In this document: one piece after another, positions 1-6,371 of the stretch | How the letters are laid out: each line of letters starts with the position of its first letter | How positions within the stretch are numbered: the first letter of the stretch is position 1 | Assembly (NCBI GenBank): GCA_039029935.1 | Contig: JBCCFC010000080.1 | Location: 1 to 19,287, forward strand | DNA length: 19,287 bases | From: G039029935 sp039029935 | Lineage (GTDB): Bacteria > Chloroflexota > Anaerolineae > Caldilineales > Caldilineaceae | Reading direction: 5' to 3' | The notes under the pieces: model-generated | Seen by the model: the letters and a program-made list of their open reading frames with translations, nothing else | Databases searched by the model: none | What the model was told of the DNA's origin: nothing | Made by a program: the position numbers and the translations under genes

Positions 1-637
1 CATTGTAGAGGCCATTACTATAATACTTTGTTCTGTCTGGTACTAGCTCACCTCTTGCTCTACGATTTTTATCAATAATCTCATAAACGGATTTACGAAG
101 TGGTGTCATTGGCAATGGTGGTGACTCACGCTTTCTTTTCTCCTCAAGTTTACGATAATAGGATTCTTGTTCCGCCAATTTGGTTTGGATTTCCTCAAGT
201 TCTGGCTCCAGTTTTGCGCGATGTTCTTCAATGTATGCCAGTGCCAGTTCCACTTGGTCAGGAAGCAAATCAAGGCTGTAACAAACAAAAAAGAAGTCTG
301 CTTGCTCTTCATATGCCACCATAACGTCATAAACTGTGGTCTTTGTCCCGCTCAGAGTTGGGCCACGATCAGTTTCAACAATTCGGTTACTGTAATCTTC
401 TGGCGGCGACGGAGGCTGGCACAACTTGCTCAGAATATCAAGTGCTCTCCCTTTGTTTTGTGCATCATTTCCCAAGAACTCCATCAATTTCATCAGGGTT
501 TGAGGAGAACTATCGAGTAACCCTTGCGCAAACAGTTGCAGTGCCTGTTGCATATGCACCTGTGTTTTAGGGGAAACCTTTTGATATTTCTCGGCATATG
601 GCTCATTTAATGGAATCGCGATTGTTCCTGTACTCAT
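1..637 (-). CDS. DUF433-like domain protein with charged coiled-coil tail, partial at the left edge
   Basis: An open frame begins at ATG 637 and reads 212 codons without a stop until it leaves the window, so the C-terminus is missing. An SD-like AGAGAGG lies about 9 nt before the start. Residues about 84-142 resemble a DUF433 (PF04255) module: an 'IVETDRGPTLSGTKTTVYDV' stretch, then 'LLPDQVELALAYIEEHR', the usual ending of that family. DUF433 proteins are mostly small, helix-turn-helix-like and often described as antitoxins. Here the module is preceded by about 80 helical residues and followed by a highly charged helix (about 141-172, rich in Glu, Lys and Arg), so the protein is larger than a plain DUF433 antitoxin. 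A promoter with good boxes lies upstream. Function is unknown; the domain call rests on pattern memory alone. Confidence 0.72.
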   Translation of the reverse strand, partial: MSTGTIAIPLNEPYAEKYQKVSPKTQVHMQQALQLFAQGLLDSSPQTLMKLMEFLGNDAQNKGRALDILSKLCQPPSPPEDYSNRIVETDRGPTLSGTKTTVYDVMVAYEEQADFFFVCYSLDLLPDQVELALAYIEEHRAKLEPELEEIQTKLAEQESYYRKLEEKRKRESPPLPMTPLRKSVYEIIDKNRRARGELVPDRTKYYSNGLYN

Positions 638-685
638 GGTTGAAACCTCTCTCTCTTATACAAATTGCTTGCCAACGTTTGTATC

Positions 686-715
686 ATCATACCGCCAAGA
701 GCCGAGACTCGTCAA
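686..715 (-). promoter_or_regulatory. Sigma70-type promoter for the DUF433-like gene
   Basis: Read on the minus strand, TTGACG (710-715) and TATGAT (686-691) are separated by 18 nt, each matching consensus at 5 of 6 positions. The predicted transcription start is near 679, giving a leader of about 42 nt that includes the AGAGAGG ribosome site before ATG 637. Confidence 0.6.
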
Positions 716-818
716 GCTGGATATAACCCATATGCAATCCAAAATGTTGTGGTTTATTAGCAATTTCACATGTTTTAAGATGTTATATTTTTCAAGTGTA
801 GACAGGCAATTGTTTGAC

Positions 819-1679
819 TTAATTCAACACCCACCGCGCACCAAAAACATCATCTGACACAATCCGAACCATGCCATCTGCTTGTTGCTCAATAGACACC
901 CCCCGCTCAACCAACAATCGCACCGCCTCAGTCAAATCATCAACGCGTAACGTCACTTCATAGACCCCTTGCCCATGTCCGTCCAAATACTCCTGAACCG
1001 CACCCGTACCCAATGGTGCAAGCACATCAATAGTAAAATCGGCCAGTTGATAGCGTACACATTGGGCATTCGACACGGGCAACCTGCGCTCTTCAACCAA
1101 TGTCAATCCTAGTTGACGGCTGTACAAATCCTTGCCCGCCACAAAGTCATCGACAACCACACTCAGCCCTGTCACCGCTGTTGCGCCGAGTGCGTGATGA
1201 CCGGGTTGCTCGTGCTGCAAACGTTCATCGTCTGGCAGATCCCATTGGATGAAAAAAGGCCAAGGGCGACGATAGCCCGTGCCATCGGGGATGAGCAGCC
1301 GCCAGTTGAGTGTTAACCCATCGGGGCGGGTGCGTTGCATGGCAAAGGGACCGACGGCATCCAAACCCACCTGTGCAAAGTGGGTTGCCAGCGTGTCAAT
1401 GTCATCGGTTGCCAAGCAGTAGGCCAGCATCCCGCCTTCATGTGTTTGCAGATAGTCATGCAAGAGTACACGTTTTCCCGCTGTCTTGATTTCATCGACA
1501 TCATAGACCGCCAGCAGTTCAATATAGTCCAGCCCAAAGCGTACAATCCCATTGTGGGTTCCACGTCCCGTGTGGCGACCGCCTGGATTGGCATCTAGTC
1601 CTAAGCGGGTGCGATAGTGGTTGATGGTATGGTCTAGGTCTTGGACGGCCACCAGTACGTGATCAAAGCGTGTAATCAT
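819..1679 (-). CDS. VOC superfamily (glyoxalase-like) protein, two-lobed
   Basis: The product is 286 aa from ATG 1679 (MITRFDH). That start has GGGAG about 11 nt upstream; an in-frame ATG at 1709 would add ten residues but has no ribosome site. Residues 1-125 form a first VOC half: 'FDHVLVAVQDLDHTINHYRTRLG', then a GRHTGRGTHN loop, with His7, His42 and Glu54 as plausible metal ligands. Residues about 165-286 form a second half ('VTGLSVVVDDF...YSRQLGLTLVE' and 'VYEVTLRVDDLTEAVRLLVERG'). The first half fits the Glyoxalase_3-type pattern. VOC proteins include dioxygenases, isomerases, lyases and resistance proteins, and the substrate cannot be read from sequence. The gene lies 51 bp downstream of brnA on the same strand and could be read from the brnTA promoter; no separate promoter was seen. 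Confidence 0.85.
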   Translation of the reverse strand: MITRFDHVLVAVQDLDHTINHYRTRLGLDANPGGRHTGRGTHNGIVRFGLDYIELLAVYDVDEIKTAGKRVLLHDYLQTHEGGMLAYCLATDDIDTLATHFAQVGLDAVGPFAMQRTRPDGLTLNWRLLIPDGTGYRRPWPFFIQWDLPDDERLQHEQPGHHALGATAVTGLSVVVDDFVAGKDLYSRQLGLTLVEERRLPVSNAQCVRYQLADFTIDVLAPLGTGAVQEYLDGHGQGVYEVTLRVDDLTEAVRLLVERGVSIEQQADGMVRIVSDDVFGARWVLN

Positions 1680-1730
1680 TGGTATATTTTCTCCCTCGTT
1701 ACAGCACATCGACTTGCTTTGGGCGAGTAT

Positions 1731-2051
1731 TCATGTAGTTTGTTGAGCACGCATATAGGAACGTAGCACATTATTCATGAGCGTTTGATACCCTTTGCCT
1801 TGGTTTCTAAAGAACTCAATAATGTCACTATCAATGCGTAACGTTAATTGTTGCTTCTTCACTGGTATGACAACCCGTGCGCTTGACCAGTCAATATCCA
1901 AATCTTCATCCGGGTCTTCTGCAATGATTTGTTCTAGCTCCTCGTCGGTTATAGCATGAAATCTTTCCCAGTTTGTCTCATCAAGCCCGTTCTTGCGCAT
2001 TTCTTGCAATTCAGTTGCCGTATAACTCATGATATTTTCGTTTTTCTCCAT
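1731..2051 (-). CDS. brnA: BrnA-family antitoxin of a type II toxin-antitoxin pair
   Basis: The 106-aa protein ends in the typical BrnA (PF14384) C-terminal half: 'WSSARVVIPVKKQQLTLRID', then 'IEFFRNQGKGYQTLMNNVLRSYM'. In the family this part is a ribbon-helix-helix DNA-binding unit, and the acidic region (DEELEQIIAEDPDEDLDIDW) is expected to contact the toxin. BrnA neutralises BrnT and represses its own operon. ATG 2051 is chosen because GAGGAGG lies 7 nt upstream; a later Met (2030) lacks such a site. The start lies inside brnT, with a 41-nt overlap, the usual arrangement for coupled expression of this pair. The identification is strong; activity is inferred. Confidence 0.93.
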   Translation of the reverse strand: MEKNENIMSYTATELQEMRKNGLDETNWERFHAITDEELEQIIAEDPDEDLDIDWSSARVVIPVKKQQLTLRIDSDIIEFFRNQGKGYQTLMNNVLRSYMRAQQTT

Positions 2052-2286
2052 TCCGAGACCTCCTCATCGAAATAATGCGATATTTATCCCCTCTGGGTGT
2101 ATAAATCACGGTAACAAATTTACTATCCAATTTGCCAATAACTAGATAACGTCGTTCATCACCCTTTTGGTTAGCATCTATCGTTACGTGAACATCTTCA
2201 AAGACTTCATCCACATAGCGAAAATCTAAGCCATGTTTTTCCAGATTGGTTAGGCGTTTGTTTTCATCCCATTCAAATTTCATCAT
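2011..2286 (-). CDS. brnT: BrnT-family toxin (predicted ribonuclease)
   Basis: The 91-aa protein matches the BrnT family (PF04365) over its full length: an N-terminal 'FEWDENKRLTNLEKHGLDF', a central 'DERRYLVIGKL', 'VTVIYTPRGDKYRIISMRRS' and a C-terminal 'EKRKYHE'. BrnT toxins have a RelE-like fold and cleave RNA, stopping growth until BrnA binds them. The toxin gene comes first, as is usual for brnTA. Two ATGs in tandem (2286, 2283) could start it. No Shine-Dalgarno is present, and the -10 box ends 6 nt before ATG 2286, so a leaderless transcript is predicted. The downstream brnA gene by contrast has a strong ribosome site, which would favour antitoxin over toxin synthesis. Confidence 0.93.
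   Translation of the reverse strand: MMKFEWDENKRLTNLEKHGLDFRYVDEVFEDVHVTIDANQKGDERRYLVIGKLDSKFVTVIYTPRGDKYRIISMRRSRNGEKRKYHELYGN
2059..2065 (-). promoter_or_regulatory. Strong ribosome binding site of brnA inside brnT
   Basis: GAGGAGG on the minus strand lies 7 nt before ATG 2051 and decides the brnA start. It is embedded in the last codons of brnT. The toxin gene has no such site. Confidence 0.85.
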
Positions 2287-2292
2287 ATCGTT

Positions 2293-2321
2293 ATTGTAAC
2301 GACAATTGTAGTTACAGTCAA
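2293..2321 (-). promoter_or_regulatory. brnTA promoter overlapped by a palindromic operator
   Basis: On the minus strand TTGACT (2316-2321) and TACAAT (2293-2298) are spaced by exactly 17 nt. A 22-bp palindrome (2295-2316, arms TGTAAC/GTTACA around ACAATTGT, 10 of 11 pairs matching) covers the spacer and touches both boxes. Binding there would block RNA polymerase. BrnA is known to autorepress its operon through its DNA-binding half, so it is the likely ligand. The predicted transcription start falls on or next to ATG 2286. Confidence 0.8.
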
Positions 2322-2547
2322 ATATAACTATCTTTGCCCACCTAAAGCAAAACGGAAATCCACCAAAATCAAAAATTCATCAGAAAAAAATAAAATTCCC
2401 TGAAACTTTTTCAAAACGGGTACGTAGAGAGTAATAACAAACCAGATTACATTATTATGTCATAACCATAATTCAATATAGATGAGTGTTCTCAGGTTGG
2501 TCGAACAACTTAAAAACACTCGATAGGAATTTAATACTAACTAAATC

Positions 2548-3267
2548 ATGAACGAACAAGAGCAACTTTGGGTCGAGCAGGCTAGGGCGGGCGACAAACA
2601 GGCGTTTAGTCAATTGGTCGGAGCGTACCAGCGTCCAGTTTACAATCTCACGTACCGAATGCTCAGTAATCCGCAGGAAGCCGAAGACGCGGCCCAAGAG
2701 ACATTCCTGCGTGCCTATTCCCGGCTGCATCAATATAAGCCGAGCCATAAATTTAGCACATGGCTTTTCTCGATAGCCAACCATCTCTGTATCGACCGTC
2801 TGCGTAAACGTCGTGCGCGCTTTGTGTCGATTGATGACAACCCCGTGTTGCAGAATCTTGAAGGCAAGGCCGAAGCCCCTGAACAGAGTGCTATGGTCGG
2901 TGAGCATCGCGATGAGGTGCAGAAGTTGATTGGGCAGCTTGCACCTGAGTACCGTACACCACTGATTTTGCGTTACTGGGAAGAGTATAGTTATGACGAG
3001 ATTGCCGACACAATGGACATCACGGTGTCGGCGGTCAAAAGCCGTCTCTTTCGGGCGCGAAAACAGCTTGCCAAGCTCTATCAACAGGCCGAAGCTGCAC
3101 GAATACCCGCAGCGATTTCTGCCGCTAATCAGGAGGCTGCGGGACATAAGACGTTTGACGCTGTCGAGGTCTCTAGCTATACATCCAACAAGCGAACCAG
3201 TGACTATGGCATCTCGCGATTGTTGCAAAATGTATTTGACACAGCAGGTGCGGGTGTCGGTGTCTAA
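2548..3267 (+). CDS. ECF-type RNA polymerase sigma factor
   Basis: The 239-aa protein directs RNA polymerase to a specific promoter set. Region 2 covers residues about 20-90 ('EAEDAAQETFLRAYSRL', then 'FSTWLFSIANHLCIDRLRKR', the -10 recognition and core-binding part). Region 4 covers about 122-175 ('LAPEYRTPLILRYWEEYSYD', then 'SAVKSRLFRARKQLAKL', a helix-turn-helix for the -35 box). There is no region 1 or 3, as expected for ECF factors. A poorly conserved 60-residue tail (176-239) makes it longer than the usual 170-200 aa. The gene lies just ahead of a membrane anti-sigma-like gene, the normal partner arrangement. No clear SD precedes ATG 2548; a weak TAATAC box (2532-2537) lies close to it. 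Confidence 0.95.
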   Translation: MNEQEQLWVEQARAGDKQAFSQLVGAYQRPVYNLTYRMLSNPQEAEDAAQETFLRAYSRLHQYKPSHKFSTWLFSIANHLCIDRLRKRRARFVSIDDNPVLQNLEGKAEAPEQSAMVGEHRDEVQKLIGQLAPEYRTPLILRYWEEYSYDEIADTMDITVSAVKSRLFRARKQLAKLYQQAEAARIPAAISAANQEAAGHKTFDAVEVSSYTSNKRTSDYGISRLLQNVFDTAGAGVGV

Positions 3268-3286
3268 AGCGAAGGAATGAAATTTT

Positions 3287-3359
3287 ATAACTTACACACG
3301 TTCAGTTAGCGGGGTGCCCTCAGGGCCTCGTGTAGGTTTTACCGAAATGAGTAAGTTAT
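3287..3359 (+). other. Possible structured RNA or small inverted-repeat element between sigma and anti-sigma genes
   Basis: Complementary 9-nt arms (ataacttac 3287-3295 and gtaagttat 3351-3359) enclose nested helices: ACACG 3296-3300 with CGTGT 3329-3333, a GCCC-TCA-GGGC hairpin at 3316-3326, and GGT-TTT-ACC at 3335-3343. There is no T-run after the outer stem, so it is not a normal terminator. It could be a cis-regulatory RNA, a processing site, or a short dispersed element. The fold was drawn by eye, not computed. Confidence 0.45.
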
Positions 3360-3415
3360 TTAATGTCCGTTTCTAAAGGTATAAATGAAGTGTGAATCAC
3401 AAATAAGTAGAATGA

Positions 3416-4087
3416 ATGCGTATGAACCATGAAATCAGGAACCAAGGAACCGAAAACCAAACCTATCTAGAAATCGATCCACAAGAAGAGTTCTCATTGT
3501 TGATGTCGTTGGCATTGGATGGTCTGCTTGACGAGGAAGAAGAGGCACGGTTTGATGCCGCCTTAACCCGTGACCCAACATTGGCCGAAGAGTGGGCCGA
3601 CTGGCAAGAAGTCCATCAACTCTTTATGGACACACCAGCCGCACTGCCACCATTTAGCTCATCAGTCAATTCATTGAGCGAGTCAGGCAGCGCACCATCC
3701 AGTTTTGTTCAGGAGTTTGAACAGCGACTTGAACAACAAACGCGACAAGAGTCACGCCGCCGCCGTTTTATGCAGGTGGCCTTTATTAGCACATTGCTCT
3801 TTGTGTTGTGGGGGACGCTGCTGGTCGGCATCATCTCCATTGGCACCTATTTATTCAATAACCAAGGTGTCTGGGTTAATGAAGTCATGCAGACATTGAC
3901 CTACTGGTCTGCTGTCGCTGGACAATGGGTAGATGCCTTCATCATGGCCTTTAACACGACCATGAATGGACCCCAAATGATTGGCATTGGATTCGCCTAC
4001 ATTGCCCTATCCGCTGCCATGTTGTGGGTGTGGGTGCGCATGTTGCGCAACACTGAAATGGGCGATGCCGTACCATCTGGGGCATAG
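3416..4087 (+). CDS. Membrane-anchored anti-sigma-like protein lacking a zinc motif
   Basis: The 223-aa protein has three parts. Residues about 26-70 (FSLLMSLALDGLLDEEEEAR, then 'DPTLAEEWADWQEVHQLF') resemble the N-terminal helices of anti-sigma domains ('LDGxLxxEExxxxxxxL'), but the His-x3-Cys-x2-Cys zinc site is absent. A basic QESRRRR stretch comes before a membrane span at about 120-145, and a second span lies at about 188-208. Both the position after an ECF sigma gene and this layout suggest it holds the sigma factor at the membrane until a signal arrives. This role is inferred. ATG 3416 is used; ATG 3422 is in frame and equally possible, with only weak ribosome signals for either. Confidence 0.75.
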   Translation: MRMNHEIRNQGTENQTYLEIDPQEEFSLLMSLALDGLLDEEEEARFDAALTRDPTLAEEWADWQEVHQLFMDTPAALPPFSSSVNSLSESGSAPSSFVQEFEQRLEQQTRQESRRRRFMQVAFISTLLFVLWGTLLVGIISIGTYLFNNQGVWVNEVMQTLTYWSAVAGQWVDAFIMAFNTTMNGPQMIGIGFAYIALSAAMLWVWVRMLRNTEMGDAVPSGA

Positions 4088-4161
4088 AGTGGGGGTAGCC
4101 TCATCTGCTCTATCACGAATATGAAGCAAGAGTAGGAGGCTATGAAGAAGAGGTGACCAAA

Positions 4162-5403
4162 ATGCGTATACGTACACACGAAACAGGGTGGACTTTACTG
4201 ATTGCCTTGATTGTGGTCTGCCTGACGCCTATCACAGCATTGGCAAGTACACCAGCAAGTACACCAGCAAGTACACTGCCCAGCCCCGTCAATAGTCTAG
4301 CCAGCCAGCCAGCCAGCCCCTATATTCCCAGCCAATTCTGGCACGAGCTTCCGACAAAACCGATGGATAGCATCCAGATTTTCAACGGTGATTTTGAGGT
4401 CGATGACGGTGATGTCGTTAATGATGATGTGGTTGTCTATAGCGGTGATGTCAAAGTCAAGAAGCGTGGTGTTATTAAGGGCAATGTTGTTGCCTACAGC
4501 GGTAAAATTGAAATTAAACGTGATGCCGTAATCGAAGGCGACATTTCAGCCTTTAGTGGTGATGTCAAGATTGAAGGTGTTGTGCAGGGTGACATTTCTG
4601 CATGGAGCGGTGATGTCGAGTTAGAAGACGGCTCCTTCGTGCGTGGTGATATTAGCGTTCTCAGCGGTGACATCGACCGTGAATCGGGTGCAGAGGTTGC
4701 TGGCAATATCTATGCTGGCCCCACGATTGCGCTACCGAAATTACCTTCCACCAACGGTTTCTTTGGCAATAACAGCGATGAGAACAGTGAAATCCCTGAT
4801 TTAGAGTCCAATAATCCTGATTCTGGACGTGAGGATGGACCTGATGACCGGTCTGAGGTTGAAATAGAAGTCGTTCAGCGTGATGATCGTCCCTCATTTT
4901 TTGTGCGCTTTTTCGGCTTTGTCGGTCGTTTAATTGGTTTTGGATTTCTCTCGCTACTGGTCACATTCCTAGCAGCCGCCGTGATGAATGCTCGTCCCAA
5001 GATTGTCAACAAACTGCACAAAACCATCGAAAAGCAGACGGCTCAAGTCTTTGTCGCTGGATTTATCGCCAACCTACTCATCCTCCTGCTGGCAACGATT
5101 CTGCGGTTTACCATCTGTCTGACGCCTATCTCGATGTTGCTCTTTCTGGCACTCGCCATCCTTAACATTGTCGGCTGGTCTGCCACATCACTCGTGGTTG
5201 GGCGCAAGATTGAGGGGGCCATTGATACGCCACTGAACCCGGTATTGGTTGTCGGTGTCGGCTCACTGCTCTGTTTGGCGGCATTTGTCCCCATGTTGGC
5301 ATTGGGTGGCTGTCTTCGTTTTATCGCCATTCTCGGCTTGTTGATTATCAGCGCACCAGGTGCTGGTGCGATTGTCTACCCCTACTTAAAATCACGAACC
5401 TGA
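4162..5403 (+). CDS. Exported membrane protein with bactofilin-like beta-helical repeats
   Basis: The product is 413 aa from ATG 4162; GAGGTG 4150-4155 is well placed for it, and an in-frame GTG at 4153 would add three residues. A signal peptide (1-28, ending ALA) is followed by a Ser/Thr/Pro/Ala linker (29-56). Residues about 73-186 form five or six short repeats of the type 'YSGDVKVKKRGVIKGNVVAY', with SGD/SGK recurring about every 19-20 residues. That is the pattern of polymer-forming cytoskeletal (bactofilin-like) right-handed beta helices. An acidic linker (200-240) leads to about five hydrophobic spans (252-275, 296-318, 321-345, 360-385, 386-408). It probably presents a beta-helix outside the membrane. 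The co-directional position after the sigma/anti-sigma pair suggests it is a target of, or a sensor for, that pair. Function is not established. Confidence 0.8.
   Translation: MRIRTHETGWTLLIALIVVCLTPITALASTPASTPASTLPSPVNSLASQPASPYIPSQFWHELPTKPMDSIQIFNGDFEVDDGDVVNDDVVVYSGDVKVKKRGVIKGNVVAYSGKIEIKRDAVIEGDISAFSGDVKIEGVVQGDISAWSGDVELEDGSFVRGDISVLSGDIDRESGAEVAGNIYAGPTIALPKLPSTNGFFGNNSDENSEIPDLESNNPDSGREDGPDDRSEVEIEVVQRDDRPSFFVRFFGFVGRLIGFGFLSLLVTFLAAAVMNARPKIVNKLHKTIEKQTAQVFVAGFIANLLILLLATILRFTICLTPISMLLFLALAILNIVGWSATSLVVGRKIEGAIDTPLNPVLVVGVGSLLCLAAFVPMLALGGCLRFIAILGLLIISAPGAGAIVYPYLKSRT
4243..4318 (+). repeat. Tandem repeats in the linker coding region (3 x 12 nt and 5 x AGCC)
   Basis: Three copies of a 12-nt unit like GCAAGTACACCA lie at 4243-4278 and encode the STPA repeats. 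Five consecutive AGCC units at 4299-4318 follow. The tetranucleotide run is not a multiple of three, so gain or loss of one unit would shift the frame of the rest of the gene. Confidence 0.9.
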
Positions 5404-5439
5404 CGCGGTTAGACGATTTACCCCTTGCGTCAAATATAA

Positions 5440-5510
5440 ATGGCAAAGAGATATAAAAAAGAGATGGCTGTACAAATTACAGCCATCTCTTTTTTATATC
5501 TCTTTGCCAT
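5440..5510 (+). terminator. Perfect 33-bp inverted repeat acting as a two-way intrinsic terminator
   Basis: Arms 5440-5472 and 5478-5510 are perfectly complementary around a 5-nt loop (CAAAT). The inner part, GAGATGGCTGTA paired with TACAGCCATCTC, is bordered by AAAAAA on the left and TTTTTT on the right. It therefore has a U-tract when read from either strand. It follows the stop of the beta-helix gene by 36 bp and separates that block from the next promoter. Confidence 0.9.
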
Positions 5511-5575
5511 ACTAGCATATACATAGTGATGGACTAGCTATTGTAGATGGAGTCTTCGCCGACAAAATGATCAGA

Positions 5576-5604
5576 TTGACAAAATATCTTCTCCCCACTA
5601 TGAT
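5576..5604 (+). promoter_or_regulatory. Near-consensus promoter predicted to give a leaderless mRNA
   Basis: TTGACA (5576-5581, 6 of 6) and TATGAT (5599-5604, 5 of 6) are separated by exactly 17 nt. Only six bases (ACTCCC) separate the -10 box from ATG 5611, so transcription should start at or next to the initiation codon. No Shine-Dalgarno is possible in such a transcript, and none is seen. Confidence 0.85.
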
Positions 5605-5610
5605 ACTCCC

Positions 5611-6345
5611 ATGAAATCAAATGTAACGCAATGTCATACCTGCGGCCATATTCATCCCAGCCCTATCACATTCTGCCAATCCTGTGGTGCATCGCTGCGT
5701 CAAATCTCCAAGCACCGCGCAATGGCCTTAGTGGAAGGCACGACGGGTGTTGGCAAGACAACGTTGATCGATGCGCTGGTCCATCATCATTTACAGCAGA
5801 ATCCACACATGGACACACTGCTACGCCTCGGTCAAGGACACACCTATGCACCGATTGAGCCAGATCGAACCGTCCCCAAAGTGTCGCTGACCGAGCAGGT
5901 TGAGTACATGGATCGCATCTTCGATATGTTGTCCTTTCTTGTGCATCCTTATGGATACGGCTCACGACCACGCCACTCTTGCATCATCGAAACACTACAC
6001 CTGACCTTATCGACCAAGCCACATCAACTATCCAATCAAAAAATTGCCAACTATGATGGGGGGCTGGCTGGCATTGGCTGCAAGCTGCTCTTTATTCAGG
6101 TGACACCAGAGACACACTGGGAACGCTGTATTTGGGAAAGACGACACAACGGCTTTATCACAATCTATGCACAGAAATATGGTCACACCCTTGAAGAGAT
6201 TCATGCGCATTATATGGCAAGCCAAACACAGATGCTGCGTCTATTTGAGCAGTCCTCCATGCCCAAGTTGTTGTTGGATGGTGAGCAACCTGTGGAAACA
6301 CTGGTTGAAATCGCCTATGATTTTTGGGTGAATGACATTGAATAG
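5611..6345 (+). CDS. Zinc-ribbon plus P-loop kinase-like NTPase
   Basis: The 244-aa protein starts with a zinc ribbon (Cys8, Cys11, Cys22, Cys25, two CxxC pairs of the 'FCQSCGASL' type). A nucleotide-kinase-like P-loop domain follows, with Walker A at residues 43-50 (GTTGVGKT) and the hydrophobic strand 'CKLLFIQVTPETHWERCIWE' in the later part. The layout resembles thymidylate/deoxynucleoside kinases, but the expected acceptor-site motifs are not recognisable, so the substrate is unknown. The ribbon may bind RNA, protein or simply zinc. It heads a probable three-gene operon with the lipoprotein (26 bp to its start) and the glycosidase-like gene. The start is fixed by the promoter spacing. The fusion of these two modules is unusual in my experience. 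Confidence 0.75.
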   Translation: MKSNVTQCHTCGHIHPSPITFCQSCGASLRQISKHRAMALVEGTTGVGKTTLIDALVHHHLQQNPHMDTLLRLGQGHTYAPIEPDRTVPKVSLTEQVEYMDRIFDMLSFLVHPYGYGSRPRHSCIIETLHLTLSTKPHQLSNQKIANYDGGLAGIGCKLLFIQVTPETHWERCIWERRHNGFITIYAQKYGHTLEEIHAHYMASQTQMLRLFEQSSMPKLLLDGEQPVETLVEIAYDFWVNDIE

Positions 6346-6371
6346 GAGTGTGCGAATAGGAGCGTGTGAAT

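Noticed and set aside
100..857. Several short plus-strand frames over the left end
   Set aside because: They lie opposite the long minus-strand DUF433-like frame or over its promoter and show no family pattern or ribosome sites.
2473..3228. Long 251-codon minus-strand frame opposite the sigma factor gene
   Set aside because: It is antisense to a clear ECF sigma factor with all expected motifs; the antisense translation has no recognisable domain.
5440..5510. Insertion-sequence end or CRISPR-like hairpin
   Set aside because: A- and T-runs beside a strong central stem between a stop codon and a promoter fit a terminator, and no transposase is near.
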